From Granulibacter bethesdensis CGDNIH1 (GTDB lineage Bacteria; Pseudomonadota; Alphaproteobacteria; Acetobacterales; Acetobacteraceae): a stretch of 64,000 bases of DNA. The stretch lies in contig NC_008343.2 of NCBI RefSeq assembly GCF_000014285.2, positions 2,032,501 to 2,096,500 on the forward strand. The letters are read 5' to 3'. Positions 1 through 9,213 of this stretch are shown here, in pieces (within the stretch, counting starts at the first letter, position 1; every line of letters starts with the position of its first letter). The notes beneath the pieces were generated by a model. The model was given only the letters and a program-made list of their open reading frames with translations, was not told the DNA's origin and did not search any database. Made by a program: the position numbers and the translations under genes.

Positions 1-1959
1 CGGTGCACCGATCAGACGGCTGACCGCATGCTTCTCCATGAATTCGCTCATGTCGATGCGGACCATGGCGCGGTCATCATCGAACAGGAACTCGGCCAGA
101 GCCTTGGTTAACTCCGTTTTGCCGACGCCAGTCGGGCCGAGGAACAGGAAACTGCCGATCGGACGATTGGGATCCTGCAATCCGGCCCGCGCACGGCGCA
201 CCGCATTGGCAACGGCCCGCAGCGCATCCTCCTGTCCCACCACACGCTGACGGAGTTCATCTTCCATGCGCATCAGCTTGGCACGTTCGCCTTCCAGCAT
301 CCGATCCACCGGCACGCCGGTCCAGCGGGACACAACCGCAGCAATCTGCTCATCTGTCACCGCCTGACTGACCAGCCTGCTGCCAGCGTTACCGTGCGCG
401 GCATTTTCGGCCTCCGACAGCTTTGCCTGAAGGTCCGGGATCGTGCCGTAGAGAAGCTCGCTCGCCCGTTGAAGATCGCCGCGACGCTGAGCAACCTCGA
501 CTTCGTTGCGCGCCTGATCAAGTTGTTCTTTCAGCTTCTGGCTTTCGGAAACGCGGTCTTTCTCGGCCCGCCATTCGGTGGTCAGGGCAAAGGATTTCTC
601 CTCCAGCTCGGCCAGTTCCTTTTGCAGGCGCTCAAGACGTTCCTTCGCGCCCTGATCATCCTCCCGCTTTAACGCCTCGCGCTCGATCTTGAGCTGAAGG
701 ATGCGACGATCGAGTTCGTCCAGCGCCTCCGGCTTGCTGTCCACCTGCATGCGCAGGCGGCTTGCGGCCTCATCCACCAGATCAATCGCCTTATCCGGCA
801 GGAAACGATCCGTAATATAGCGGTTGGACAAAGTTGCCGCCGCGATCAGGGCAGAGTCCGTGATCCGCACACCGTGGTGAAGTTCGTACTTCTCCTTGAT
901 GCCACGCAGGATCGAGATCGTATCCTCGACGCTCGGCTCCTCTACATAGACAGGCTGAAAGCGGCGAGCGAGAGCCGCATCCTTTTCCACATGCTTTCGA
1001 TATTCATCAAGCGTGGTCGCGCCGATGCAGTGCAGTGCGCCACGGGCCAGTTCCGGTTTCAGCAGATTGGATGCATCCATTGCCCCATCCGCCTTGCCGG
1101 CTCCAACCAGTGTGTGCATCTCATCGATGAACAGAATGACTTCGCCGTTCGCAGACTCAATTTCCTTCAGGACCGCCTTCAGGCGTTCCTCGAACTCCCC
1201 ACGGAACTTGGCACCCGCCACCATCGCACCAAGATCGAGCGCCAGCAGCTTTTTATTGCGCAAAGCCTCCGGCACGTCGCCATTGACGATACGCAGAGCC
1301 AGCCCTTCTACAATCGCAGTCTTGCCGACACCCGGTTCGCCAATCAGAACAGGGTTGTTTTTGGTGCGCCGGGCCAGAACCTGCACCGTACGACGAATTT
1401 CCTCGTCACGACCGATGACCGGATCAAGCTTTCCATCGCGCGCCAGTTGAGTCACGTCACGCGCATACTTCTTGAGCGCATCAAACGTGGCCTCCGCGTT
1501 CTGGCTGGAGACGGTACGGCCCTTACGGAGTTCACCAATGGCGCGTTCAAGCGCCTGAGGAGTGACTTTGGCCTCCTTCAGAATACGCGAGGCTGGACCA
1601 TCCGCCAGAGCAAGCCCCTGCAGCAGGCGGTCCTGAGCCACGTATTCGTCACCGGCCTTCTTCGCGGCCTGTTCCGCTGCGTCCAGCGCACGGATCAAGT
1701 CCGGCGTCGCCTGGGGCTGTCCGGCCCCTGCACCCTGCACTTTCGGCACCCGGGCGATTTCAGCCTCCACGGCACGACGGGCCTCGTCAGGGTCGCCACC
1801 GGCAGTCCTCACAAGACCTGCCGCCGCCCCTTCCTCATCATCCAGTAATGCTTTCAGCAGATGCTCAGTACCGAGGCGCTGATGAAACTCCCGCGCCGCA
1901 ATAGTCTGGGCAGCCTGAAGAAAGCCACGCGACCGCTCGGTAAACTTCTCGATATCCAT
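1..1959 (-). CDS. clpB: ATP-dependent chaperone ClpB (C-terminal part outside window)
   Basis: This is an AAA+ disaggregase that works with DnaK to rescue aggregated proteins in the cytoplasm. The first 653 codons are visible; the family is usually about 860 residues, so the C-terminal part of the second AAA+ domain lies beyond the left edge. The N-terminus [18 protein letters not shown] matches the ClpB N domain, and the frame runs open to a second-domain motif ([14 protein letters not shown]) at the edge. The ATG at 1959 follows a GGAAG ribosome site; another ATG at 1967 is out of frame. The gene stands alone behind a good sigma-32-like promoter. The family call is near certain. Confidence 0.97.
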   Translation of the reverse strand, partial: MDIEKFTERSRGFLQAAQTIAAREFHQRLGTEHLLKALLDDEEGAAAGLVRTAGGDPDEARRAVEAEIARVPKVQGAGAGQPQATPDLIRALDAAEQAAKKAGDEYVAQDRLLQGLALADGPASRILKEAKVTPQALERAIGELRKGRTVSSQNAEATFDALKKYARDVTQLARDGKLDPVIGRDEEIRRTVQVLARRTKNNPVLIGEPGVGKTAIVEGLALRIVNGDVPEALRNKKLLALDLGAMVAGAKFRGEFEERLKAVLKEIESANGEVILFIDEMHTLVGAGKADGAMDASNLLKPELARGALHCIGATTLDEYRKHVEKDAALARRFQPVYVEEPSVEDTISILRGIKEKYELHHGVRITDSALIAAATLSNRYITDRFLPDKAIDLVDEAASRLRMQVDSKPEALDELDRRILQLKIEREALKREDDQGAKERLERLQKELAELEEKSFALTTEWRAEKDRVSESQKLKEQLDQARNEVEVAQRRGDLQRASELLYGTIPDLQAKLSEAENAAHGNAGSRLVSQAVTDEQIAAVVSRWTGVPVDRMLEGERAKLMRMEDELRQRVVGQEDALRAVANAVRRARAGLQDPNRPIGSFLFLGPTGVGKTELTKALAEFLFDDDRAMVRIDMSEFMEKHAVSRLIGAP

Positions 1960-2041
1960 ACTTCCATGTCCCTATATACCCAGGCGACCAGAAGACGCCG
2001 ACCCCTCAAAAGGCAGTCAGGCGTCCCTTTTCCTACAGCTG

Positions 2042-2069
2042 ATATGGCAAAAAAAATCGTCATCTCAAG
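2042..2069 (-). promoter_or_regulatory. Heat-shock (RpoH/sigma-32) promoter of clpB
   Basis: Read on the minus strand, the sequence is CTTGAGA, 13 bases, then TGCCATAT. This is close to the sigma-32 consensus CTTGAAA-N13/14-CCCCATNT and to alphaproteobacterial RpoH sites. It lies about 85 bases upstream of the clpB start codon in the correct orientation. Assignment is by pattern only. Confidence 0.75.
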
Positions 2070-2099
2070 AGGGACCCCCTCTATGGAAACATAACAGAC

Positions 2100-2378
2100 G
2101 TGAAATTTTCATCCTGCCCCAAAGGGTAAAATTTTTTGTGCGATTTTTTAGGAAAGGAGTTTCATTTAAGATTTTTGTCTCAAAATTTAAACCAAATAAT
2201 ACAAATTACCGTCTATAAAATAGATAATTTGTTTTAAAGTAGAGGTATTAGCCTCCTTACTCTGGTTCAAAATAAATCCAATGAAACAATGTGTTTGCCC
2301 TTGCATTTCCACAACACCAACCATCATATTCACACGATTATGATGTTGCACATGGCAAGAAGTTTATAAGAGCCATCT
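2100..2378. other. AT-rich intergenic segment
   Basis: About 280 bases between clpB and the next small gene. It is clearly richer in A and T than its surroundings, with runs such as AAATTTAAACC and TATAAAATAGATAA. No open frame of note was seen. It may hold the promoter of the small gene at 2379, but no single -35/-10 pair stands out. Confidence 0.4.
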
Positions 2379-2630
2379 ATGACCCCCACGAATTCTTCCA
2401 GTCAGTTCCAGAATTACGTAAACGATCTTGACCAGATTGTTGCCAAGGCTCACGAGGATGGCAACCCCGACATAGCCTGCATGGTTTCTTCAATGGCCGA
2501 CGCAATCAGGGCGATGCAGGCTACACAGGATAATGCGCCGGAATGGGGTTATCATGACATGGATATGACGCATGTCGTTCCCTTTCCCCTGATCAGGTCC
2601 GCACCGAAACATCAGGCTAACGGGCGGTAA
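2379..2630 (+). CDS. Small hypothetical protein (83 aa)
   Basis: An 83-residue protein beginning MTPTNSSSQFQNYVNDL; I do not recognise a family. The first 50 residues look helical and soluble, and the C-terminus is rich in His, Met and Pro. No signal peptide or membrane segment is visible. The ribosome site is weak (AAGAG, a few bases too distant). The 3' end overlaps the convergent greB gene by 19 bases. An AT-rich upstream segment suggests its own promoter. It may be a real orphan gene. Confidence 0.5.
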   Translation: MTPTNSSSQFQNYVNDLDQIVAKAHEDGNPDIACMVSSMADAIRAMQATQDNAPEWGYHDMDMTHVVPFPLIRSAPKHQANGR

Positions 2631-3121
2631 TCCACATCGAGAATATCTAGAATTTCCGTCTTGACCGGGGTGATAACCGTTACCTCGTCACCTTTACTGG
2701 CTCCCAGCAGCGCTTTTGCGACCGGTGAAAGCAGGCTGATGCGCCCCAAGGCCATATCGGCCTCATCTGCGCCTACGATTGTTACCTGCACCGTTTCATC
2801 CGCTGCATTAATATAAGTGACTGTGGCGCCAAAATAGATGCGGTCCTTATGCGGTTGCGTTGCAGGATCGATCACCACCGCATTTTCCAGACGTTTGGTC
2901 AGAAATCTGACCCTCCGGTCGATCTCGCGCAGACGTTTTTTTCCATACAGGTAATCACCGTTTTCCGAACGATCCCCATTCCCTGCAGCCCAGGAGACGA
3001 TCTCGACTATTTTCGGTCGCTCCTCTCGCATCAGTTGCTTCAATTCAGCAACCATCTGCGCATGCCCCACCGGAGTCATGTAGAAAGAACCGCCGGATGA
3101 GGGCTTTGGTGATGTGGCCAA
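2612..3121 (-). CDS. greB: Transcription elongation factor GreB
   Basis: A 169-residue Gre factor that reactivates backtracked RNA polymerase by stimulating transcript cleavage. The N-terminal coiled-coil carries the conserved RSENGDYLYGKKRLREIDRR segment (around residues 52-71), with acidic tip residues just before and in it. The C-terminal FKBP-like domain follows (IVGADEADMALGRISLLSP). The GKKRLREIDRRVRFL stretch favours GreB over GreA. There is a short N-terminal extension (SPKPSSGG). It lies 6 bases downstream of the DNA glycosylase gene and is probably cotranscribed with it and fumarase. Confidence 0.92.
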   Translation of the reverse strand: MATSPKPSSGGSFYMTPVGHAQMVAELKQLMREERPKIVEIVSWAAGNGDRSENGDYLYGKKRLREIDRRVRFLTKRLENAVVIDPATQPHKDRIYFGATVTYINAADETVQVTIVGADEADMALGRISLLSPVAKALLGASKGDEVTVITPVKTEILDILDVDYRPLA

Positions 3122-3127
3122 AGGATA

Positions 3128-3763
3128 TTACTTTCCGGCTTTATTGATGAGAAAGCGAGAGGAACGGCTTCCACTCACGAAAACCGACTCCGCCTGATAA
3201 AACCGCCATGGCGTTTCGATGGCCCGTGTGATGCCAATACGCGGACCTGCCGCAATCAGGTCTGATGCTTCACCGGTCTTATGACAGGGCTGAAGGTCGA
3301 AGGGGGGCCTGCACAGGGACAGGCCATCCATTCCGTCAGTGATCCCGAGTGCCTGACACAACCGTCCCGGCCCACGGCACAGATCACGTAACCGGATAGC
3401 ACCGCGGCGGAGCTGCATGGCCTCCAGACCAAACATCGGATGCAACGCCCGGATTAGGACTGCTCCACCGGGAACAGGGCCGCACACGATGTTGAAGCAC
3501 CAGTGAATGCCGTAGGAACGATATACATAAGCGTGTCCAGGAAGCCCGAACATGGACGCATTGCGACGGGTGAGGCCGGAGAAACTGTGAGAGGCCGGAT
3601 CATCCCGATCATACGCCTCCGTTTCAACGATGACGCCGCCGCACCCATCAACCAGCAAGGTCATTCCCACCAGATCCCGGGCAATTTCCGTCACCGGACG
3701 AGTCCAGAACCCGTCCGGCACACCGGTGGAGGTCACGGGCAATGAATCAGGACAATCCTTCAA
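3128..3763 (-). CDS. 3-methyladenine DNA glycosylase (AAG/MPG family)
   Basis: A base-excision repair enzyme that removes alkylated and deaminated purines. The 211-residue frame carries the AAG fold motifs: [16 protein letters not shown] with the catalytic Glu, then [27 protein letters not shown] and the C-terminal [12 protein letters not shown]. The frame opens at a TTG (3763) that overlaps the 3' end of the fumarase gene by 17 bases. Downstream TTG (3742) or GTG (3736) codons are also possible starts, so the N-terminus is uncertain. greB follows after 6 bases. Confidence 0.92.
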   Translation of the reverse strand: MKDCPDSLPVTSTGVPDGFWTRPVTEIARDLVGMTLLVDGCGGVIVETEAYDRDDPASHSFSGLTRRNASMFGLPGHAYVYRSYGIHWCFNIVCGPVPGGAVLIRALHPMFGLEAMQLRRGAIRLRDLCRGPGRLCQALGITDGMDGLSLCRPPFDLQPCHKTGEASDLIAAGPRIGITRAIETPWRFYQAESVFVSGSRSSRFLINKAGK

Positions 3764-5399
3764 AGAAATCGTTGCCCTTGTCGTCGATCACGATGAAAGC
3801 CGGGAAATCCTCGACCTCGATCTTCCAGACCGCCTCCATACCGAGTTCAGGATATTCCAGCACTTCGACCTTGCGGATACAGTCCTGCGCCAGACGGGCG
3901 GCCGGGCCACCAACACTGCCGAGATAAAAACCACCATAGGTTTTGCAGGCATCCCGCACTGCTTTCGAGCGATTGCCTTTCGCCAGCATGACGAAACTGC
4001 CGCCCGCTTTCTGGAATGCGTCGACATAGCTGTCCATGCGTCCGGCTGTGGTCGGGCCGAAGCTGCCGGTCGGCATACCATCCGGGGTTTTGGCCGGGCC
4101 TGCATAATAGACGGGGTGGTTTTTGATGTAATCCGGCAGTCCTTCACCAGCCTCCAACCGTTCAGCCAGCTTGGCATGGGCAATGTCGCGGGCCACGACC
4201 ACCGTTCCGGTCAGGGACAAACGGGTCTTCACCGGATGCTTCGACAGTGCGGCCCGAATTTCATCCATCGGGCGGTTCAGATCGATGCGCACCACCTCGC
4301 CACCCAGAATGTCATCGGTTGCTTCCGGCAGGAAGCGGGCCGGATCGGTTTCCAGCTGTTCGAGAAACACACCCTCCGGCGTGATCTTCGCCCGCACCTG
4401 ACGATCGGCCGAGCAGGACACACCGATTGCGATCGGCAGGCTGGCGCCATGACGCGGCAGCCTGACCACCCGCACATCATGACAGAAATACTTACCGCCG
4501 AACTGCGCTCCGATTCCGATGGAACGGGTCAGTTCCAGCACCTGCTGCTCCAACTCCAGATCACGGAAGGCATGGCCGGTCATATCCCCCTGCGTCGGCA
4601 GAGTGTCGAGCCATTTGGTGGAAGCCAGCTTCACCGTTTTCAGTGTGGTCTCCGCACTGGTGCCACCAATGACGATCGCCAGATGATAGGGCGGGCAGGC
4701 GGAGGTGCCGAGCGTCCTGATCTTCGTTTCCAGAAACGGCAGCAGCTTTTCAGGGCTGAGCACCGCGCGCGTCTCCTGAAACAGAAAGGTTTTGTTCGCG
4801 GACCCACCACCTTTGGCGACAAACATCAGCTGGAACTCATCCGCATGATGGCCACCCGGCACGGCAAGAATATCGAACTGAACCGGCAGGTTGTTGCCGG
4901 TATTCTTTTCCTCATACATCGTCAGCGGCGCCATCTGGGAATAGCGCAGGTTGGTCTCGGTATAGGTACGATGCACACCGAGAGAGAGAGCCTCCTCCTC
5001 ATCGCCCTCGACCCAGACATGCTGGCCTTTCTTGCCGAACACGATGGCGGTGCCGGTATCCTGACACATCGGGAGAACGCCACCAGCGGCAATATTCGCG
5101 TTCTTCAGCAGATCAAGCGCTACGAACCGGTCATTGGCGCTGGCCTCGGGATCGTCGAGAATGCGGCGCAACTGGGCCAGATGGGCAGGGCGCAGCAAAT
5201 GCGCAACATCGTGAAATGCCGTGCGGGCCAACTCAGTCAGGGCTTCAGGCGCAATATGCAGGATACGCCGCCCCTCATGCTCCGATACACGGAGGCCCCC
5301 AATATCCAGTTTACGCCATACGGTCTCGTCATGCGTCAGCGGAAACATCGGGCTGTAGGCAAAGCCGGGGAAAGCAGCGTTCGGGGTATGGGCATCCAT
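3747..5399 (-). CDS. fumA: Class I fumarate hydratase (iron-sulfur fumarase)
   Basis: A 550-residue [4Fe-4S] fumarase interconverting fumarate and L-malate in the TCA cycle. The N-terminal alpha domain and C-terminal beta domain are fused, as in FumA/FumB. Three cysteines fit cluster ligands: [24 protein letters not shown] and GVSCSADRQ. The C-terminal part carries [18 protein letters not shown]. Being oxygen-labile, it is often paired with a class II enzyme elsewhere; none is in this window. It lies 53 bases downstream of sspB, and its stop overlaps the glycosylase gene. Confidence 0.95.
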   Translation of the reverse strand: MDAHTPNAAFPGFAYSPMFPLTHDETVWRKLDIGGLRVSEHEGRRILHIAPEALTELARTAFHDVAHLLRPAHLAQLRRILDDPEASANDRFVALDLLKNANIAAGGVLPMCQDTGTAIVFGKKGQHVWVEGDEEEALSLGVHRTYTETNLRYSQMAPLTMYEEKNTGNNLPVQFDILAVPGGHHADEFQLMFVAKGGGSANKTFLFQETRAVLSPEKLLPFLETKIRTLGTSACPPYHLAIVIGGTSAETTLKTVKLASTKWLDTLPTQGDMTGHAFRDLELEQQVLELTRSIGIGAQFGGKYFCHDVRVVRLPRHGASLPIAIGVSCSADRQVRAKITPEGVFLEQLETDPARFLPEATDDILGGEVVRIDLNRPMDEIRAALSKHPVKTRLSLTGTVVVARDIAHAKLAERLEAGEGLPDYIKNHPVYYAGPAKTPDGMPTGSFGPTTAGRMDSYVDAFQKAGGSFVMLAKGNRSKAVRDACKTYGGFYLGSVGGPAARLAQDCIRKVEVLEYPELGMEAVWKIEVEDFPAFIVIDDKGNDFFEGLS

Positions 5400-5452
5400 G
5401 ATCGGGGGAAGTCCTGAAGCTCAAGGGAGGGGGAGGAGAAAGAAATACCGCT

Positions 5453-6046
5453 TCAGTCCTTACGGCGGCGGAAAGCATCCAGGCTCACGACCTGCGGCGC
5501 GCTCTGGGCCGATGCGCTGTCTTCATTTTCCTGCTCTCCTTCGGCAGTGGCAGGGGAAGCTGTTGAAGACGCGGCAGCAGAGCCGGGGAAGGTTGCAAGC
5601 TTACCGCTTTCGGATCCGTCTTCCGCCTCATCGTCACGTTCATCCTCACTGGCGTTTTCATCACCTGGCTCATCGGCCTGGAAACGAAGGCCCACCCCGA
5701 CATGCGGATCCGCAAAGCCCAGCAATGCGGCAAAGGGGATACGCAGCGTGCTGGCCACACCGCCAAAGGACAGGCCGACGCTGAAACTGTCCGGGCCGAC
5801 CGCCAGATCCCAGAACTGATGCTGAAGCACGATGGTCATTTCGTGCGGATACTGCGCCTTCAGACGGGAGGGGATGGAGACGCCGAAATAATCCGTGCGA
5901 AAAGTAATATAGAAATGATGGCCCTCCGGCATGCCATCATTGGCGACATGCTCCAGCGCGCGGGCAACGACTTGCCTCAGCGCCTGTTCGGTCCATTCAT
6001 CATAGGGGAGCAGGCTCTCCGGCCGCTGTTCCGTGGTATCGGTCAT
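5453..6046 (-). CDS. sspB: ClpXP adaptor SspB (alphaproteobacterial type)
   Basis: A 197-residue adaptor that binds ssrA-tagged proteins and hands them to ClpXP. The N-terminal substrate-binding domain runs to about residue 115 (HHFYITFRTDYFGVSIP, MTIVLQHQFWDL, LSFGGV). An acidic, disordered linker follows (ADEPGDENASEDERDD), ending in a VVSLDAFRRRKD tail that fits the ClpX-tethering motif of this group. I chose the ATG at 6046 because it has GAGGTGA upstream and starts at the conserved domain; the frame stays open to 6148. The gene lies directly downstream of ssrA, which encodes the tag it recognises. Confidence 0.9.
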   Translation of the reverse strand: MTDTTEQRPESLLPYDEWTEQALRQVVARALEHVANDGMPEGHHFYITFRTDYFGVSIPSRLKAQYPHEMTIVLQHQFWDLAVGPDSFSVGLSFGGVASTLRIPFAALLGFADPHVGVGLRFQADEPGDENASEDERDDEAEDGSESGKLATFPGSAAASSTASPATAEGEQENEDSASAQSAPQVVSLDAFRRRKD

Positions 6047-6177
6047 GTCAAAGGTCACCTCAACGCGTTGCCTTGCAATAGCGTGACTCGCCACGCGATG
6101 GAAGCAAGGGAACGGTGGAAGAATGCCACAGCCATCCCGGCAGATCACTGAAGCTGGAAGTGGGGCAAGATGGAAGT

Positions 6178-6450
6178 GGGGGGCTTCTGTTGCCCGGTGC
6201 CCCCCGAACCGCGCTTATCGCTTATGCAGCGACAGCGAGCGCCTCATGATTATCATTGGCACCTGTAATATGGCCCGATAACGGCGGAACCATGCCGGGC
6301 AAAAAACGAGTCTTTACCGCGCGCGTCGAGCCTGTTTCGCCCCCATGAACCCCGCAGAACGGAGTTATATGGTGGAGGCGCCGGGTACCGCCCCCGGGTC
6401 CACTACGCTTATTCCACTCGCCGTTTATCACCATAGTCAGCGAACTGACG
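6178..6450 (-). ncRNA. ssrA: Circularly permuted (two-piece) tmRNA
   Basis: Reading the minus strand, the acceptor piece comes first and ends ...CGCCTCCACCA at 6370, including a T-arm-like CCGGGGGCGGTACCCGG. A short spacer (6345-6369) is followed by the coding piece starting GGGGGCGAAACAGGCTCGACG at 6344. GGGGGCG pairs with CGCCTCC to rebuild the seven-pair acceptor stem, with one G-U. The tag frame, ANDNHEALAVAA plus stop, is at 6222-6260. A strong hairpin (6178-6184 with 6199-6205) lies near the 3' end. The outer limits are approximate. This permuted order is typical of alphaproteobacteria. Confidence 0.93.
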
Positions 6451-6548
6451 ACTTCTATATAAGGTATAACTGCCTGCTTTGGTAGAGGGATGCATCAAAT
6501 TGGCATCATCCCCTCCCCTGACGGTTGGGGGCATGTTAGTGGAAAGCC

Positions 6549-7481
6549 ATGACACTCAGCATAGAACAGCAAGCGGATATTGAAGCCGCCCGTGCCCAGT
6601 CAACCGCCACGCGGCGTGCGACCGTCCCCGCGCTGGAAAATATGCTGTATGAAGCCGTACCGGTGCTGGATCACGGCTTTGTCCGTGTGATTGACTATAT
6701 GGGGGATGATGCCGCCATCGTGCAGGCGGCCCGCGTTTCCTACGGCAAGGGCACCCGCCATGTCACCGAGGATGCCGGGCTGATCCGCTATCTGATGCGC
6801 CACCGGCATTCCACCCCGTTCGAGATGTGCGAGATCAAATATCACATCAAATTGCCGATTTTCGTGGCACGGCAGTGGATTCGCCATCGTACTGCCAATG
6901 TGAACGAATATTCGGCCCGCTACTCGGTGATGGATCGGGAATTCTATATCCCAGCGCCCGAGCATCTGGCGGCACAATCCGTCAGCAACCGGCAGGGACG
7001 TGGCGATGTGCTTCAGGGGGAGGAAGCCGCGACGGTACTGCGTCTGCTGCGCGAGGATGCGGAGACCTGCCACACCCATTACCTCGCCATGCTGAATGAA
7101 AACGGAACCGATCCAGAGCGGCAGGGACTGGCCCGCGAGCTGGCGCGCATGAATCTGACCCTGAACACCTACACCCAGTGGTACTGGAAAACCGACCTGC
7201 ACAACCTGCTGCATTTCCTGTCCCTGCGTGCCGATCCGCATGCGCAGTACGAGATCCGCGTTTATGCAGACGCCATGATACGCAGCGTAGAAGCATGGGT
7301 ACCGCTGGCCATGGCCGCATTCCGCGAATACCGTCTGGGTGCATTCACCTTCTCTGCCGCCATGCTCGCCGTCCTGCGCAGACGGTTGAACGGTGAAGCC
7401 GTCCGTCAGGAAAACAGCGGACTGAGCCGACGGGAATGGCTGGATATGGAAGCCGCTCTGTCTGCTCAGGAAGGCGCGTAA
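6549..7481 (+). CDS. thyX: Flavin-dependent thymidylate synthase
   Basis: A 310-residue FAD enzyme that methylates dUMP to dTMP using methylene-tetrahydrofolate and NAD(P)H. The ThyX signature RHR-x7-S is present as [11 protein letters not shown] (residues 112-122), with [13 protein letters not shown] upstream and the substrate-binding [20 protein letters not shown] downstream. It is slightly longer than typical ThyX because of N- and C-terminal extensions. It is divergent from ssrA and lies 29 bases before a ribokinase gene. Confidence 0.96.
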   Translation: MTLSIEQQADIEAARAQSTATRRATVPALENMLYEAVPVLDHGFVRVIDYMGDDAAIVQAARVSYGKGTRHVTEDAGLIRYLMRHRHSTPFEMCEIKYHIKLPIFVARQWIRHRTANVNEYSARYSVMDREFYIPAPEHLAAQSVSNRQGRGDVLQGEEAATVLRLLREDAETCHTHYLAMLNENGTDPERQGLARELARMNLTLNTYTQWYWKTDLHNLLHFLSLRADPHAQYEIRVYADAMIRSVEAWVPLAMAAFREYRLGAFTFSAAMLAVLRRRLNGEAVRQENSGLSRREWLDMEAALSAQEGA

Positions 7482-7510
7482 CACTTCCGGAATCGGAAAG
7501 GGCGGCAGAC

Positions 7511-8389
7511 ATGATCGTCTTTGGCTCGATCAATCTCGATCTGCTGTTGTCTGTTCCTTCCCTGCCGGAGCCGGGGCAGACCCTGCTTGCCCTCGACAGC
7601 CAGACCGCACCGGGTGGCAAGGGGGCCAATCAGGCCGTGGCCGCGGCGCAGGATGGTGCCAGCGTGCGAATGATCGGGGCCGTTGGTCAGGATGGTTTTG
7701 CCGACGCTGCCCTATACGGACTGAAACAGGCCGGGGTTGATCTCAGCGCGGTGCGCCAGGTGCAGGACAGAACCGGTCTGGCCTCCATCTGCATTGACCA
7801 TGAAGGACGCAATCACATCGTCGTCGCACCCGGCGCCAATCGCGCCGTGCGGGCAGCGTGGATCGAGGACAACCGGCTGCTCCCCGGCACCGTGCTGGTC
7901 ACGCAGATGGAGGTTCCACCGGACGAAACAGCGGCCGCCCTGCATCGTGCGAAGCAGGCCGGTATGCGGACTGTGCTGAACCTTGCCCCCGCTGTTTCCT
8001 TGCCTCTGGAAACAATGCGATCCGTGGATATTCTGGTGGTCAATGAAGATGAGGCCGCATGGCTGGCCCGTCATCTCCAGACCGATGACAGCGCCGCAGC
8101 CCTTCATGCCTTGCTCGGCAGCACCGTGATCAAGACACTGGGCGCGGACGGCGTCCATATCGCCAATGCGGAAGCAACAACATCCCTGCCCGCTTTCCCG
8201 GTCTCCGCCATCGACACGACCGGTGCTGGAGACTGCTTCGTCGGGGTGCTTGCCGCGGCACTGGAAAGGGGCGCATCCACCATAGAGGCTGCCCGACGCG
8301 CTCTCGTCGCCAGCGCGCTCTGCTGTACCCAGCCCGGCGCACAGACAGCGTCACCGGCGCAGCATGAAATTGAAGCGGCACTGCGGTAA
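7511..8389 (+). CDS. rbsK: Ribokinase (PfkB family)
   Basis: A 292-residue sugar kinase that phosphorylates ribose at O5. N-terminal PfkB signature GGKGANQAVAAAQ and C-terminal DTTGAGDCFVG, with the catalytic Asp, are both present. The ATG at 7511 begins the conserved MIVFGSINLDLL strand; the frame extends upstream into thyX but that part is not conserved. No ribose transporter is adjacent, and a related PfkB substrate cannot be excluded. It converges with the next gene, 14 bases away. Confidence 0.88.
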   Translation: MIVFGSINLDLLLSVPSLPEPGQTLLALDSQTAPGGKGANQAVAAAQDGASVRMIGAVGQDGFADAALYGLKQAGVDLSAVRQVQDRTGLASICIDHEGRNHIVVAPGANRAVRAAWIEDNRLLPGTVLVTQMEVPPDETAAALHRAKQAGMRTVLNLAPAVSLPLETMRSVDILVVNEDEAAWLARHLQTDDSAAALHALLGSTVIKTLGADGVHIANAEATTSLPAFPVSAIDTTGAGDCFVGVLAAALERGASTIEAARRALVASALCCTQPGAQTASPAQHEIEAALR

Positions 8390-8403
8390 ATAACAGGAGC
8401 AAG

Positions 8404-9174
8404 CTACCCGATCAGGCGGCTGATCCCGATGCGCAGCAGACGCGCCATACGCGCGGCCCATTCCGCCTGACCTGCCGCATCGGCAATCAGATCCTGACGG
8501 ATTTCCATCTCCAGATAGGGGAGGCCACGCCGCTCGGCATGGAAGGGCACCGTATAGTCCGTCTCGTCACTCACGCTGTAGGGGGCGTTATCTCCTACCA
8601 CCAGCCCCTTTTCCGCTCGCAGCAGGTCCAGCATGATATGCGGCAGCGCCGTGTGGCGATTATACAGAACGCCTGCCTGCATTCCCCTCACCTCGCCTTT
8701 ATAAACCGGTGTAAAGCTGTGCATGGCCACCAGAACCGTGTTGCGTTCGGCCCGGCGATCCAGCTCGGCGGCGATGCGGGCGTGATACGGGGCATAAATT
8801 TCCCCCCGCCGCGCTTCACGCTCTGCCTCATCGAGCCCTGCGTTACCAGGAATCAAGGTGTCTTCGCTGATCTCGGGAATGGCGCTCGGCACATGCAGCG
8901 GGCGGTTGCAGTCGATGACCAGCCGGGAATAACGCTGCATGATGCAGGTTGCATCCAGATGCTGCGACAAAGCCTCACTCACGCCTGCAATGCCGATATC
9001 CCATGCGATATGCCGGTCCAGCTCCGCCGGAGCCAATCCCAGCAAACCCAGCTGGCGGGGAATGGCGCGGCCGGCATGATCCACCACCAGCAGAATATCC
9101 GTTTCGGCCTCCGGTCGCAGCACCATAACCGGTGCCTCATCCTCGGGGGCCTGCAACAGGCTGTTATGCGCCAT
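8404..9174 (-). CDS. N-formylglutamate amidohydrolase family protein
   Basis: A 256-residue zinc amidohydrolase of the HutG-like N-formylglutamate deformylase family. Conserved segments are LLVVDHAGRAIP, RYSRLVIDCNRP, AMHSFTPVYKG and GLPYLEMEIRQDLI. The ATG at 9174 follows AAGGAACAGGG; an ATG at 9198 in the same frame has a poorer site. No other hut genes are nearby, so a role in histidine breakdown is not supported by context. The family call is sure; the substrate is not. Confidence 0.85.
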   Translation of the reverse strand: MAHNSLLQAPEDEAPVMVLRPEAETDILLVVDHAGRAIPRQLGLLGLAPAELDRHIAWDIGIAGVSEALSQHLDATCIMQRYSRLVIDCNRPLHVPSAIPEISEDTLIPGNAGLDEAEREARRGEIYAPYHARIAAELDRRAERNTVLVAMHSFTPVYKGEVRGMQAGVLYNRHTALPHIMLDLLRAEKGLVVGDNAPYSVSDETDYTVPFHAERRGLPYLEMEIRQDLIADAAGQAEWAARMARLLRIGISRLIG

Positions 9175-9213
9175 CCGCCCTGTTCCTTCTGTCACCATGC
9201 CCTGCGGAGGGTC

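Noticed and set aside
3630-5417. 595-codon plus-strand frame opposite fumarase
   Set aside because: It is a mirror frame of fumA, which has all cluster cysteines and conserved motifs.
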